Source: an uncultured Anaerococcus sp.
GTDB taxonomy: Bacteria > Bacillota > Clostridia > Tissierellales > Peptoniphilaceae
Assembly: GCF_947253225.1 (NCBI RefSeq)
Contig: NZ_CAMXYR010000012.1
Location: forward strand, 1-32,798
Direction of reading: 5' to 3'
Length of the DNA: 32,798 bases
Shown: piece after piece, positions 7,853 through 15,726 of the stretch
How the letters are laid out: every line of letters begins with the position of its first letter
How positions within the stretch are numbered: the stretch's first letter is position 1
Program-made: the position numbers and the translations under genes
Notes under the pieces: generated by a model
Databases searched by the model: none
Seen by the model: only the letters and a program-made list of their open reading frames with translations
What the model was told of the DNA's origin: nothing

Positions 7853-8477
7853 GGCCTACAAAATTTATATGGACTACCTCCTAGAGGTCAATAGGCACAC
7901 AAACCTCACTGCAATCACAGATCCAGAGGAAATAGAAACTAAACACTTTAAAGATTCTCTTACAGTTCTTGACTATATTAAAGAAGGAGATAGGGTTTTG
8001 GATCTAGGAGCTGGAGCAGGTTTTCCTGGAATACCACTCAGAATAGAAAAAGACTTTGACCTAACCCTAATTGACTCAGTTAACAAAAAAGTAACTTTCA
8101 TGAATGAAGTTATAGAAAAACTTGGACTTACAAAGGCAAGAGCTATTCATACTAGGGCAGAAGATTTTGCCAAGGATGAAAGAGAAAAATTCGATGTGGT
8201 AGTTTCAAGAGCTGTTGCGAATATGTCTACCCTCGCAGAGTATTGCTTACCTTTCCTCAAGGTAGGTGGTTTATTCATAGCCTTAAAGGGACCAAAAGCT
8301 CAAGAAGAACTTACTAGGGCAAAAAATGCTATAGAAGTCTTAGGTGGAGAAGTGATAGAAGTCCAAGAACTGGATTTAGACGGAAATGATAGGGTAAATA
8401 TTGTTATAAAAAAAGTTAGAAATACTAAAAAGAAATACCCAAGGGGGAAAAACCTACCTAAAAAAGATCCCCTATAA
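7845..8477 (+). CDS. rsmG: 16S rRNA (guanine527-N7)-methyltransferase RsmG
   Basis: This 210-residue SAM-dependent methyltransferase modifies G527 of 16S rRNA. Motif I is VLDLGAGAGFPGIPL, preceded by the family signature NLTAITDPEEIETKHFKDSL; VVSRAVANMSTLAEYCLPF and the typical C-terminal strand follow. It is somewhat short at the N-terminus compared with the usual 235-240 residues. An in-frame stop 18 bases before the ATG means no longer version is possible. It overlaps mnmG by eight bases with GGAG at 7835-7838. A parS site follows the stop codon immediately. Confidence 0.95.
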   Translation: MDKAYKIYMDYLLEVNRHTNLTAITDPEEIETKHFKDSLTVLDYIKEGDRVLDLGAGAGFPGIPLRIEKDFDLTLIDSVNKKVTFMNEVIEKLGLTKARAIHTRAEDFAKDEREKFDVVVSRAVANMSTLAEYCLPFLKVGGLFIALKGPKAQEELTRAKNAIEVLGGEVIEVQELDLDGNDRVNIVIKKVRNTKKKYPRGKNLPKKDPL

Positions 8478-8493
8478 TGTTTCGCGTGAAACA
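8478..8493. promoter_or_regulatory. parS-like site 3 (best match)
   Basis: TGTTTCGCGTGAAACA matches 15 of 16 positions of the parS consensus and follows the rsmG stop codon with no gap. It is the closest match of the five sites. Confidence 0.85.
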
Positions 8494-8502
8494 GGAGATA
8501 TA

Positions 8503-9285
8503 ATGATAAGAAAGACAATTAAGATAGTAAGCTGTTTTTTACTAATAAATATTTTATTTGACCTAGCAGTCGGAAGTGGCCTAGCTGTCTTGTTGGCATA
8601 CTTTTTTTCTGGGACCTATAACTTAAATCTGTACTTAATCATATTAAATCAGCTATTTAAGCTCGGTTTACTAGTTGTTTTTTTAAAGTATAGGGGGAAA
8701 GCTTACAGAGAAAAATATGGCAAGGTATATATAAAGACTAGGAATTTAAGGCCTGATTCCTATAAGATTTTTATAATAGGCTTAGGGGTTGCAGGCTTTG
8801 GAAATATCCTTCTTTCGTTATTTTTGAAAGTTTTTGAAAATAATAGCTATATAAGAGAAACCCTTCAAAATCTTGAAGAAATCCTTTCATATAATACAAG
8901 ATTCGAATACGCTCTCCTCTTTATAAGTGTTGTGGTTCTTGCACCAATATTAGAAGAAATACTCTTTAGAGGGATATTGTTTTCGGAGACAAAAAAATAT
9001 CTCGGCAAAAAATCAGCAATTGTAATAAATGGCTTAGCCTTTGCCATCTACCATATGAATTTGATTCAAGGGATTAATACTTTCTTTATGGGGATGGTTT
9101 TAGCTTATATATATTATTACAGAAAAAGTATAAAAGAAGTGATTTTGGTACACATGCTTAATAATTTAATGGCAATGGTTATGGAGACTAATTATTATTT
9201 GGCACTTGCTATGGGGATTGTGTGTTTCTTTGCGATATTTTTGGGTCTAAAATTTCTGCTGGAATTTAGACTTACCAAAGATTAA
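8503..9285 (+). CDS. CPBP family intramembrane glutamic endopeptidase (CAAX protease/Abi)
   Basis: This 260-residue protein has about seven to eight hydrophobic segments. The CPBP motifs are intact: EEILFR (Glu151-Glu152...Arg156), FAIYHMN with His184, and VHMLNN with His217 and Asn221. These residues form the intramembrane active site of type II CAAX prenyl endopeptidase relatives. In bacteria such proteins have been linked to bacteriocin immunity or membrane protein processing. The substrate here is unknown. AGGAG precedes the ATG. It is the last gene before a strong terminator. Confidence 0.88.
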   Translation: MIRKTIKIVSCFLLINILFDLAVGSGLAVLLAYFFSGTYNLNLYLIILNQLFKLGLLVVFLKYRGKAYREKYGKVYIKTRNLRPDSYKIFIIGLGVAGFGNILLSLFLKVFENNSYIRETLQNLEEILSYNTRFEYALLFISVVVLAPILEEILFRGILFSETKKYLGKKSAIVINGLAFAIYHMNLIQGINTFFMGMVLAYIYYYRKSIKEVILVHMLNNLMAMVMETNYYLALAMGIVCFFAIFLGLKFLLEFRLTKD

Positions 9286-9290
9286 AATTA

Positions 9291-9327
9291 AAACTTGTGA
9301 GAAGATGATTTTTTCACAAGTTTTTTT
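9291..9327 (+). terminator. Intrinsic terminator after the CPBP protease gene
   Basis: AAACTTGTGA (9291-9300) pairs perfectly with TCACAAGTTT (9314-9323) and runs into a stretch of T's. It closes the mnmE-to-CPBP unit. Confidence 0.9.
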
Positions 9328-9347
9328 GTAATATTTTTCATGATTTG

Positions 9348-9356
9348 TGTTATACT
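9348..9356 (+). promoter_or_regulatory. Extended -10 promoter of cinA-parA-parB
   Basis: TGT-TATACT (9348-9356) is an extended -10 element about 18 bases before the cinA ATG, with no good -35. It lies directly behind the preceding terminator, so cinA through the DUF4446 gene probably start here. Confidence 0.55.
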
Positions 9357-9373
9357 ATTTTAAGGAGTGTGAT

Positions 9374-10591
9374 ATGCAAGCTTTAATTATATCAATAGGA
9401 ACAGAAATTCTTTTAGGAAATATAACAGATACAAATTCCCAATATTTGGCAAATCACTTAAAAGAACTAGGACTTAATGTTTATAAGATGATTACTGTCG
9501 GAGACAATCACGATAGATTAAGAGAAGTATTAGAACAAGCTGACGGTGCTTATGACTATATATTTATGACAGGTGGTTTAGGACCTACTGAAGATGATAT
9601 TAGTAAGGAAGTCGCTATAGAAGTTTGTGGTCTTGAAGATGAAGTTGAAGTTGATGGAAATTCTTTAGGAATGATTAGGAATTATTTTGAAAATAATAAA
9701 AGGGCAGTAGAGATTAATAAGAAACAAGCAATATTTCCAAAATCTGCCCATATCCTAAAAAATCCTAAGGGAACTGCCCCAGGCTGTATTCTAACATCAA
9801 AAAAGTCGACAAAGTTCATTCTATTACCTGGTCCTCCTCACGAGATGACCTATATGTTTGAAAGAGAAGTTAGTAAGATTCTGGTTAAGGATGCGATTAT
9901 TAAATCTGTTACTGCAAAAACTGCCTTACTAGGAGAATGGGATATGGCAAGTAGGGTAGATCTAACTAGCACAAACCCAACCATTAGCCCCTATGTAACA
10001 GATTATGGCTGTATTTTAAGAATAACAGCGAGAGCTACCACGAACCAAGAAGTCGATGACCTATTAAGTCAAGGGATGACTAAGGTTAAAAATTCACTTG
10101 GCAAGTACCTGATAACCTTTGAGGATAAGAGAAAAGAGGAAATTTTAATTGATCTTTTGAGGGCAAGAGGTGAGTATATTTCATGTGCAGAGTCCTTCAC
10201 AGGAGGATTGATTGCAAGTTCAATAGTTGATATACCAGGGGCAAGTCATGTGCTAAAAGAAGCTTACATAACCTATGCCAATGAGAGCAAAGAAAAAATA
10301 CTAGGAGTTTCACATGAAACAATTTCTAAGTATGATGTGGTGAGTAAGGAAGTTTTAAAGGAGATGCTTGATGGTTTGTATAGAAAAACAGATACAGACT
10401 TAGCATTGGCGACAACTGGTTATGCTGATATTGGCCATGTATTCGTTGGCATTCTATACAAGGGAAAGTATTTGCTTAAAGAATTCCAATTCAATGGCGA
10501 TAGAAATAGGGTAAGATTGAGAGCGAAAAACAGGGCTATTGACTTAGCTATTATGTTTATGAGAGGTGACTATGATAATTTCGATATTTAA
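9374..10591 (+). CDS. cinA: CinA family protein (molybdopterin-binding-like domain plus NMN deamidase-like domain)
   Basis: This 405-residue protein has the two CinA parts. An N-terminal MoaB/Mog-like domain runs from IISIGTEILLGNITDTN and includes MTGGLGPTEDDIS; a C-terminal PncC-like domain follows (pyridine nucleotide salvage in active members). The C-terminal part keeps ESFTGG (Ser274) and YANESK (Lys306). The conserved glycine-rich loop normally reading TG(I/V)AGPGGGT...KPVG is shortened to TGYADIGHVFVG at about 348-359. Deamidase activity is therefore uncertain. The ATG is chosen because AAGGAG lies six bases before it; a GTG 27 bases upstream falls within the promoter. A parS-like site lies inside the gene. 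Confidence 0.9.
   Translation: MQALIISIGTEILLGNITDTNSQYLANHLKELGLNVYKMITVGDNHDRLREVLEQADGAYDYIFMTGGLGPTEDDISKEVAIEVCGLEDEVEVDGNSLGMIRNYFENNKRAVEINKKQAIFPKSAHILKNPKGTAPGCILTSKKSTKFILLPGPPHEMTYMFEREVSKILVKDAIIKSVTAKTALLGEWDMASRVDLTSTNPTISPYVTDYGCILRITARATTNQEVDDLLSQGMTKVKNSLGKYLITFEDKRKEEILIDLLRARGEYISCAESFTGGLIASSIVDIPGASHVLKEAYITYANESKEKILGVSHETISKYDVVSKEVLKEMLDGLYRKTDTDLALATTGYADIGHVFVGILYKGKYLLKEFQFNGDRNRVRLRAKNRAIDLAIMFMRGDYDNFDI
10306..10321. promoter_or_regulatory. parS-like site 4, inside cinA
   Basis: AGTTTCACATGAAACA is the reverse complement of site 1 and identical to site 5; it matches the parS consensus at 14 of 16 positions. It lies 266 bases before the parA start. Confidence 0.7.
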
Positions 10592-11447
10592 CCAAAAGGG
10601 TGGAGTAGGAAAAACAACGAGCGTTGTAAATCTCGCAGTAGCCCTTAAAAGACTAGATAAAAAAGTCTTGGTGATTGATATGGATCCCCAAGCTAATACT
10701 ACAACTGGACTAGGGGTTGATAAGTATGAAGGCAAGTCTGTTTATGATTTATTCTATGAAGTAGATAATAACTTTACTAATCAAGAAAACCCAGATGAAC
10801 TTGGAGATAAAATAGAGGAACAGGAAGATACTGAAGAAAAAAAAGAAGATGTCACAGAAGAAAAGAAAGATGAAGTAGACTTAGGTGAAAAAATCAAGGA
10901 CTATATTACAGAAACAGAGTCTGGAGTTGATTTAATAAAGTCAGAATCATCCCTTTCAGGGCTTGAGGTTGAACTTGTAAGTCTCGATCCCATAGAAAGA
11001 TGCAAGGTCTTAAAGAAGATAGTGGAGAAAATCACTAGTGTTTATGATTTCATCTTTATTGATTGTCCACCAAGTTTGGGTCTTTTGTCAATTAATGCCT
11101 TGGTAGCGAGTGATTCTATCATAATACCAATTCAAACTGAGTATTATGCCCTAGAAGGGGTAAGTGAACTTATGAAAACTTACGAACTAGTTAAAGAATC
11201 GCTTAATACAAACTTAGAAATAGAGGGAGTTTTATTGACAATGTTTGACAAGGGGGCAAGTCTTTCCTACGAGGTTGTCGAAGAAGTTAAGGCTTACTTC
11301 AAAGGTCAGGTTTTTAAGACGATGATTCCAAGAAATGTTCGATTAGCAGAAGCTCCTTCTTATGGAAAGTCGGTTATTGAATATGAGGAAAATTCTAAGG
11401 GAGCTAGAGCATATGAAATGCTAGCTCAAGAAATTATTGATAGGTAG
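10572..11447 (+). CDS. parA: Chromosome-partitioning ATPase ParA (Soj)
   Basis: This 291-residue P-loop ATPase acts with ParB and parS in origin segregation and replication control. The deviant Walker A KGGVGKTT is at residues 9-16, DMDPQAN follows, then FIFIDCPPSLGLLSINAL and the C-terminal IPRNVRLAEAPSYGKS. The protein is about 40 residues longer than B. subtilis Soj. A Glu/Lys/Asp-rich insertion at roughly residues 66-105 lies where Soj has a short turn. ATG at 10572 is preferred over GTG at 10566 because GAGAGG (10561-10566) is correctly spaced for the ATG. It overlaps the 3' end of cinA by 20 bases, and parB follows seven bases later. Confidence 0.95.
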   Translation: MIISIFNQKGGVGKTTSVVNLAVALKRLDKKVLVIDMDPQANTTTGLGVDKYEGKSVYDLFYEVDNNFTNQENPDELGDKIEEQEDTEEKKEDVTEEKKDEVDLGEKIKDYITETESGVDLIKSESSLSGLEVELVSLDPIERCKVLKKIVEKITSVYDFIFIDCPPSLGLLSINALVASDSIIIPIQTEYYALEGVSELMKTYELVKESLNTNLEIEGVLLTMFDKGASLSYEVVEEVKAYFKGQVFKTMIPRNVRLAEAPSYGKSVIEYEENSKGARAYEMLAQEIIDR

Positions 11448-11454
11448 GTTATAA

Positions 11455-12309
11455 ATGACAGGAAGAAAAACTTTGGGAAAGGGGCTATCGGCGCTGATTC
11501 CAACAAGTACAGATAAACCAGTCAATGGAGAAGAAGTTAAAAGTGTTGCTATTAATTTGATAGACCCAAGAAATGATCAACCAAGAAAAACTTTCGACCA
11601 AGAATCGATAGAGAGTCTTTCCCAGTCAATCAAGGAGTATGGTCTACTAAACCCAATAGTGTTAACTCCGAATGGTGAAAGGTATGAAATCCTTGCAGGA
11701 GAAAGAAGGTTCAGAGCAAGCAAACATCTGGGACTTGATAAAATAGATGCTATAATAAGGCAATATTCCAAAAAGGATGTAGATATCCTATCACTTATAG
11801 AAAATATCCAAAGAGAGGATTTAAGTCCAATAGAAGAGGCCAAGGCCTACAAAAAGCTTATAGATGATTTTTCTATGACCCAAGATGAAATCGCAAAAAC
11901 AATGGCAAAGTCTAGGTCCTATATAGCAAATACAATCAGACTTTTAAATTTAAGCAAAGAAGAGCTAGAGGCTCTTGAAAACAAAAAAATAACATCATCT
12001 CAAGCTAGGACTCTTCTTTCTATAAAGGAAGATGATGAAAGAAAGCAAGCCCTTGATGGTTTTATAAATAAGGAACTTAATATAAGGCAAGCTGAAAAAA
12101 TCACAAGGAAAAATACCAAAAAGAAAAAAAGTGGTCTAAGTGATATAGATAAAATTCTATTAGAGGACTATGAAGAAAAGTTTATGGATAAGGTGGGGTC
12201 TAAGGTTAAAATTGACAAGACAGGCTCAACTTACAAATTAATTATAGATTGTTTTACAGTTGAAGATATAGAAAACATATATTGGAGACTAAAAGATGAA
12301 AATAATTGA
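11455..12309 (+). CDS. parB: Chromosome-partitioning protein ParB (Spo0J)
   Basis: This 284-residue protein is the parS-binding CTPase clamp. In order it shows an N-terminal ParA-stimulating segment (GRKTLGKGLSALIPT), the ParB/sulfiredoxin-like domain with the CTP-binding box AGERRFRASKHLG, ENIQREDLSPIEEA, the helix-turn-helix region (MTQDEIAKTMAKSRSYIANTIRLL) and a lysine-rich linker to the C-terminal dimerisation domain. It is of usual length. It starts seven bases after parA and overlaps the next gene by 14 bases. Its expected targets are the five parS-like sites in this window. Confidence 0.96.
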   Translation: MTGRKTLGKGLSALIPTSTDKPVNGEEVKSVAINLIDPRNDQPRKTFDQESIESLSQSIKEYGLLNPIVLTPNGERYEILAGERRFRASKHLGLDKIDAIIRQYSKKDVDILSLIENIQREDLSPIEEAKAYKKLIDDFSMTQDEIAKTMAKSRSYIANTIRLLNLSKEELEALENKKITSSQARTLLSIKEDDERKQALDGFINKELNIRQAEKITRKNTKKKKSGLSDIDKILLEDYEEKFMDKVGSKVKIDKTGSTYKLIIDCFTVEDIENIYWRLKDENN

Positions 12310-12826
12310 TATGGAGGTTACAAGGCTCCTTAAAGAAACTAGAAAGCCTACAGCAAATCCTGGTGGTGGAGCGGTTGTGATACTTATAGGTGCTCTTGCA
12401 GTCAACCTAATAAGGATGATGGATAGAGTTTCACATGAAACATTGGATGTTATTTCTCAGAGGTTGGAAGAGTTGATCCAAGAAGATGTTGATGTAACAA
12501 ATGATCTCCTAAGAGCTTATAAGCAAGGGGTTGCTGATGAAGAAATATTTTTAAAAGCTGCAGACCCTCAGATAGAATTGGTGGATTTGTGCATTAAGGC
12601 ACTTGAGCAAATAAGTGAAATTATTGAAAAAGGCAGGAAAGAGACCTTATCTGATGGGATAATAGCAAATAACCTGCTCCTAGAGATTATAAAGGATGCT
12701 ATGCCTACCATAGAAGTAAATCTTATTAATACATCAAAAGAATATGATTATGAAGGGAAGGTCAGCTTAGCTAGCCAACTACACCTCAAAAATACACAAA
12801 TAATAGAAAGAAGGAAACAGGTATGA
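12296..12826 (+). CDS. Cyclodeaminase/cyclohydrolase family protein (FTCD_C-like)
   Basis: This 176-residue helical protein has the family's N-terminal signature ANPGGGAVVILIGALAVNL, matching the formiminotransferase-cyclodeaminase C-terminal domain and methenyl-tetrahydrofolate cyclohydrolase FchA. Family members act on formimino- or methenyl-tetrahydrofolate. The protein is slightly short for the family (about 200 residues), so activity is not certain. It overlaps the end of parB by 14 bases, with GGAGA at 12284-12288, and overlaps the next gene by four bases. It is thus embedded in the par operon. A parS-like site lies inside it. Confidence 0.8.
   Translation: MKIIDMEVTRLLKETRKPTANPGGGAVVILIGALAVNLIRMMDRVSHETLDVISQRLEELIQEDVDVTNDLLRAYKQGVADEEIFLKAADPQIELVDLCIKALEQISEIIEKGRKETLSDGIIANNLLLEIIKDAMPTIEVNLINTSKEYDYEGKVSLASQLHLKNTQIIERRKQV
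12427..12442. promoter_or_regulatory. parS-like site 5, inside the cyclodeaminase-like gene
   Basis: AGTTTCACATGAAACA is identical to site 4 and the reverse complement of site 1. It lies 118 bases after the parB stop codon. Confidence 0.7.
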
Positions 12827-13296
12827 AGGTTGTTTATATCATATTAGTAATTTTTGCTATTTTAATAATTGTTGAATACGCACTTCTTAAATCAATGAAT
12901 AACAAGATTAGAAGACAAAAACAAAGGTACGACCATCTCCTAAGGGGCAATAATCAAGACCTAAATTTAGAGGAAGTTTTAGCATCAATAAATGACCAGT
13001 TAGAAAAGTCTAGCAAGGAGATTAGGACTATCGACCAAAGGGCTATTGATGCTAAGGATACAACTATGGGAGCCATAAGCAATATAGCAATCGTTCATTT
13101 CGATGCCTTTGAAGGTCAGACAAATGGCTTATCATTTAGCTTGTGTCTTTTGGATAATTTCCACAATGGGATAATTTTAACCAACCTTTATGCAAACGAA
13201 GGCTCAACAATATATGCTAAGGAAATTGTAAATGGTTCTTCAGAAAAAGACCTGTCAATAAGCGAGTTAGAAGCGTTAAATAAAGCAAAAGGTTAA
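12823..13296 (+). CDS. DUF4446 family membrane-anchored protein
   Basis: This 157-residue protein has one N-terminal membrane segment (about 3-22), a charged coiled-coil-like stretch (RYDHLLRGNNQDLNLEEVL...), and the DUF4446 core IVHFDAFEGQTNGLSFSLCLLD followed by GIILTNLYANEGSTIYAKEIVNG. Genes of this family are commonly found next to parB in Bacillota; the function is unknown. It overlaps the preceding gene by four bases and is the last gene of the par operon. No strong terminator follows it before the pta promoter. Confidence 0.85.
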   Translation: MKVVYIILVIFAILIIVEYALLKSMNNKIRRQKQRYDHLLRGNNQDLNLEEVLASINDQLEKSSKEIRTIDQRAIDAKDTTMGAISNIAIVHFDAFEGQTNGLSFSLCLLDNFHNGIILTNLYANEGSTIYAKEIVNGSSEKDLSISELEALNKAKG

Positions 13297-13331
13297 TAAA
13301 ATAACTAAGCTTAACTTTGAAAATTATTGGG

Positions 13332-13337
13332 TATAAT
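13332..13337 (+). promoter_or_regulatory. -10 element of the pta promoter
   Basis: A perfect TATAAT (13332-13337) lies 34 bases before the pta ATG. The best -35 candidate is TTAACT (13311-13316) at a short spacing of 15, so the -35 is weak. Confidence 0.5.
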
Positions 13338-13371
13338 ATTAGTATAGATAAATGTCCACAAGGAGGATTAA

Positions 13372-14355
13372 ATGCCAAAAGGTATATTAGAAAATGCGAG
13401 AAATAAAATAGCAGGAAAGAATCTGAAGATTGTACTTCCAGAAGGAAGTGATGCCAGAGTTCTAGCTGCTGCGCTAAGACATAAAGAAGAAGGACTTCTA
13501 ACTCCAATTGTTTTGGGAGATCAAGGAGAAATTCAAAAAACAGCTAATAGGGAAGGCCTAAAATTAGGAGACCTAAAAATAATAAATCCACAATATTCAG
13601 AATACTTCGATGAACTTGTAGAAAAATTCGTTGAAGCTAGACGTGGAAAGACTAGCAGAGAAGAAGCAGAATTCCTACTAAAGACTAATGTAAACTACTT
13701 CGGTGTTATGCTAGTTAAGGCTGGATATGCTGATGGTATGGTATCAGGTGCCGTACACACCACTGGAGATACAATTAGACCAGCCCTACAAATTATAAGA
13801 ACTAAACCAGGTGTTAATAGGGTTTCAGGAGTTATGGTAATGATAGGCCCTGATGGCAACCAATTAGTATTTGCAGATACAGCTGTAAATATCACCCTAG
13901 AATCTGATGAACTTGCAGAAGTTGCAGTAGAAACTGCTAAGAGTGCTCAATCTTTTGGTATGGATCCTTATGTAGCACTACTTTCCTTCTCAACTCACGG
14001 TTCTGCTCACCACGATCTTGCAACCAAAGTTGCTAAGGCAAAGGTTAGAGCATTGGAATTAGACCCTAACCTAAAGGTTGAAGGAGAAATCCAATTTGAC
14101 GCAGCGATTGACCCAATTACTGCTAAACAAAAAGCGCCAGAGTCTAAAGTAGCTGGAAAATGTAATGTATTTATTTTCCCAGACCTCCAAGCAGGAAACA
14201 TTGGCTACAAAATAGCTCAAAGACTTGGTGGCTATAAGGCTTTAGGACCAATCCTTCAAGGCTTGAATGCACCAGTTAACGACCTTTCAAGAGGTTGTAC
14301 AAAGGAAGATGTTTACGAAATAGCTATAATAACAGCTTCACAAGCATTGAACTAG
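13372..14355 (+). CDS. pta: Phosphate acetyltransferase
   Basis: This 327-residue enzyme interconverts acetyl-CoA and acetyl phosphate. With acetate kinase it gives ATP from acetyl-CoA in fermenters. Family sequence is visible throughout: IVLPEGSDARVLAAAL, ADGMVSGAVHTTGDTIRPAL, SFSTHGSAHHD, and the C-terminal FPDLQAGNIGYKIAQRLGG and GPILQGLNAPVNDLSRGC. The length is that of the short, single-domain Pta type. AGGAGG lies seven bases before the ATG. It has its own promoter and terminator; no ackA is adjacent. Confidence 0.97.
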   Translation: MPKGILENARNKIAGKNLKIVLPEGSDARVLAAALRHKEEGLLTPIVLGDQGEIQKTANREGLKLGDLKIINPQYSEYFDELVEKFVEARRGKTSREEAEFLLKTNVNYFGVMLVKAGYADGMVSGAVHTTGDTIRPALQIIRTKPGVNRVSGVMVMIGPDGNQLVFADTAVNITLESDELAEVAVETAKSAQSFGMDPYVALLSFSTHGSAHHDLATKVAKAKVRALELDPNLKVEGEIQFDAAIDPITAKQKAPESKVAGKCNVFIFPDLQAGNIGYKIAQRLGGYKALGPILQGLNAPVNDLSRGCTKEDVYEIAIITASQALN

Positions 14356-14366
14356 AAATAAATATG

Positions 14367-14396
14367 AAAGAGACAGTCTTAGGATTGCCTCTTTTT
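14367..14396 (+). terminator. Intrinsic terminator after pta
   Basis: AAAGAGACAGTC (14367-14378) pairs with GATTGCCTCTTT (14383-14394) with one mismatch and a TTAG loop, running into T's. Confidence 0.88.
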
Positions 14397-14413
14397 CTAT
14401 AACAAAAAATGAG

Positions 14414-15726
14414 GTGATTAATATTTTTTTGATGAAGTTAAAAACAACGCTAAGGCAGTTGTCCCAATAGCAATTCTTGTTCTTATCCTCAATTTCTTTG
14501 TAGGGGTGGATATGTCTATTTCAAGAATCGGAACTATCATGGGGGAGTTTCTGGGTAGGTTTAAGTCAATTATTTCTGTAATTGTGTTTGGAGTTTTTAT
14601 AGGTTTTGTAATTTCAATTGCAGAGCCAGACCTCTTGATTCTTGCCAATGAATTAACAAGTGCAGTAGGACTCTCGGCACAAGTGATTGTTATGATAATA
14701 TCCTTGGGTGTTGGAATTATGATTTCTATGGGCCTTTACAGGATATTTAAGGAAATAAAAATATCTAATTTCATGTTTGCAGTATATGCCCTTGTATTCA
14801 TTCTAATGATATTCGCAGAAGATATTGGTCATGCCATAGCCTTTGACGCATCTGGAGCGACAACTGGGGCTATGACAACTCCATTTATTATAGCTCTTGG
14901 CCTTGGAGTTGCCTCCCTTAAAGGGGACTTATCCGATGATGATTCTTTCGAACTTGTAGGAATCGCATCGGCAGGTCCAATTCTTGCTGGACTTTTGATG
15001 AGTATGCCAATAAATCCTAGCAAGGTTGAGATTGTAGAAGCTAGCCATAGCCATGCTCTGATTTCTGGATTAACAAATGCAAGTTTCGCTATAGTTCCAA
15101 TCACCTTGGTATTTTTTGTAATGAACTTTCTATTTTTTAAATTATCTAAGGAAAAATTAAAAGAAATATCTATAGGATTAATATATACTTATGTGGGACT
15201 AATCATATTTCTAAGTTCAGTTGAGGGTGGCTTTATGGAGCTTGCAAGAGTTATGGGAGATGCCCTAAGAGAATCTAAATTTTTACCTATAATTGGTTTT
15301 GTTTTGGGTCTTTTGGTGGTGTTGGCAGAACCAGCAGTTGCTGTTTTATCAGAACAAGTTGAGGATGTTACAGGTGGTTCAATCCCAAGAAAACTAATCC
15401 TAAGAGCCCTATCCATAGGAGTAGCCTTTGCAGTTATGCTCGCTATCTTTAGAATAAAAATAGAAGACTTTGCTCTTTGGATGGTTATAGTACCAGGATT
15501 TCTAATTTCTCTTATTCTATCAAGAAAAGTTCCACAAATTTTTGTGGGCATAGCTTTCGATTCTGGTGGAGTTGCCTCAGGACCAATGACTGCAACCTTT
15601 ATCCTAGCCTTTTGTTAAGGGGTTGCAGGAAATGTGGCTGATGGTTTTGGAGTAATAGCCTTTGTAGCCATGATGCCAGTAATAACGATAATGATTTTAG
15701 TAAGTCTTTACAAGGGGAGGAGTTAA
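14414..15726 (+). pseudogene. DUF1538 membrane protein, disrupted by a 5' frameshift and a nonsense codon
   Basis: The frame encodes a polytopic protein with two DUF1538 repeats. The repeat signatures are FDASGATTGAMTTPFIIAL and FDSGGVASGPMTATFILAF. The second repeat runs into TAA at 15616-15618, exactly where CAA (Gln) would be expected. The same frame stays open to 15726 and encodes the usual end (GVAGNVADGFGVIAFVAMMP...). At the 5' end, good coding sequence (DEVKNNAKAVVPIAIL) has no start codon in frame. A GTG at 14414 joins it only if the seven-T run at 14424-14430 had eight T's. The longest intact stretch starts at GTG 14506 and gives 370 residues. DUF1538 proteins are uncharacterised transporter-like proteins often paired with a P-II-like gene, as here. 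Confidence 0.85.

Noticed and set aside
10173..10188. parS-like TATTTCATGTGCAGAG in cinA
   Set aside because: The right half-site is missing, so it is not a palindrome.
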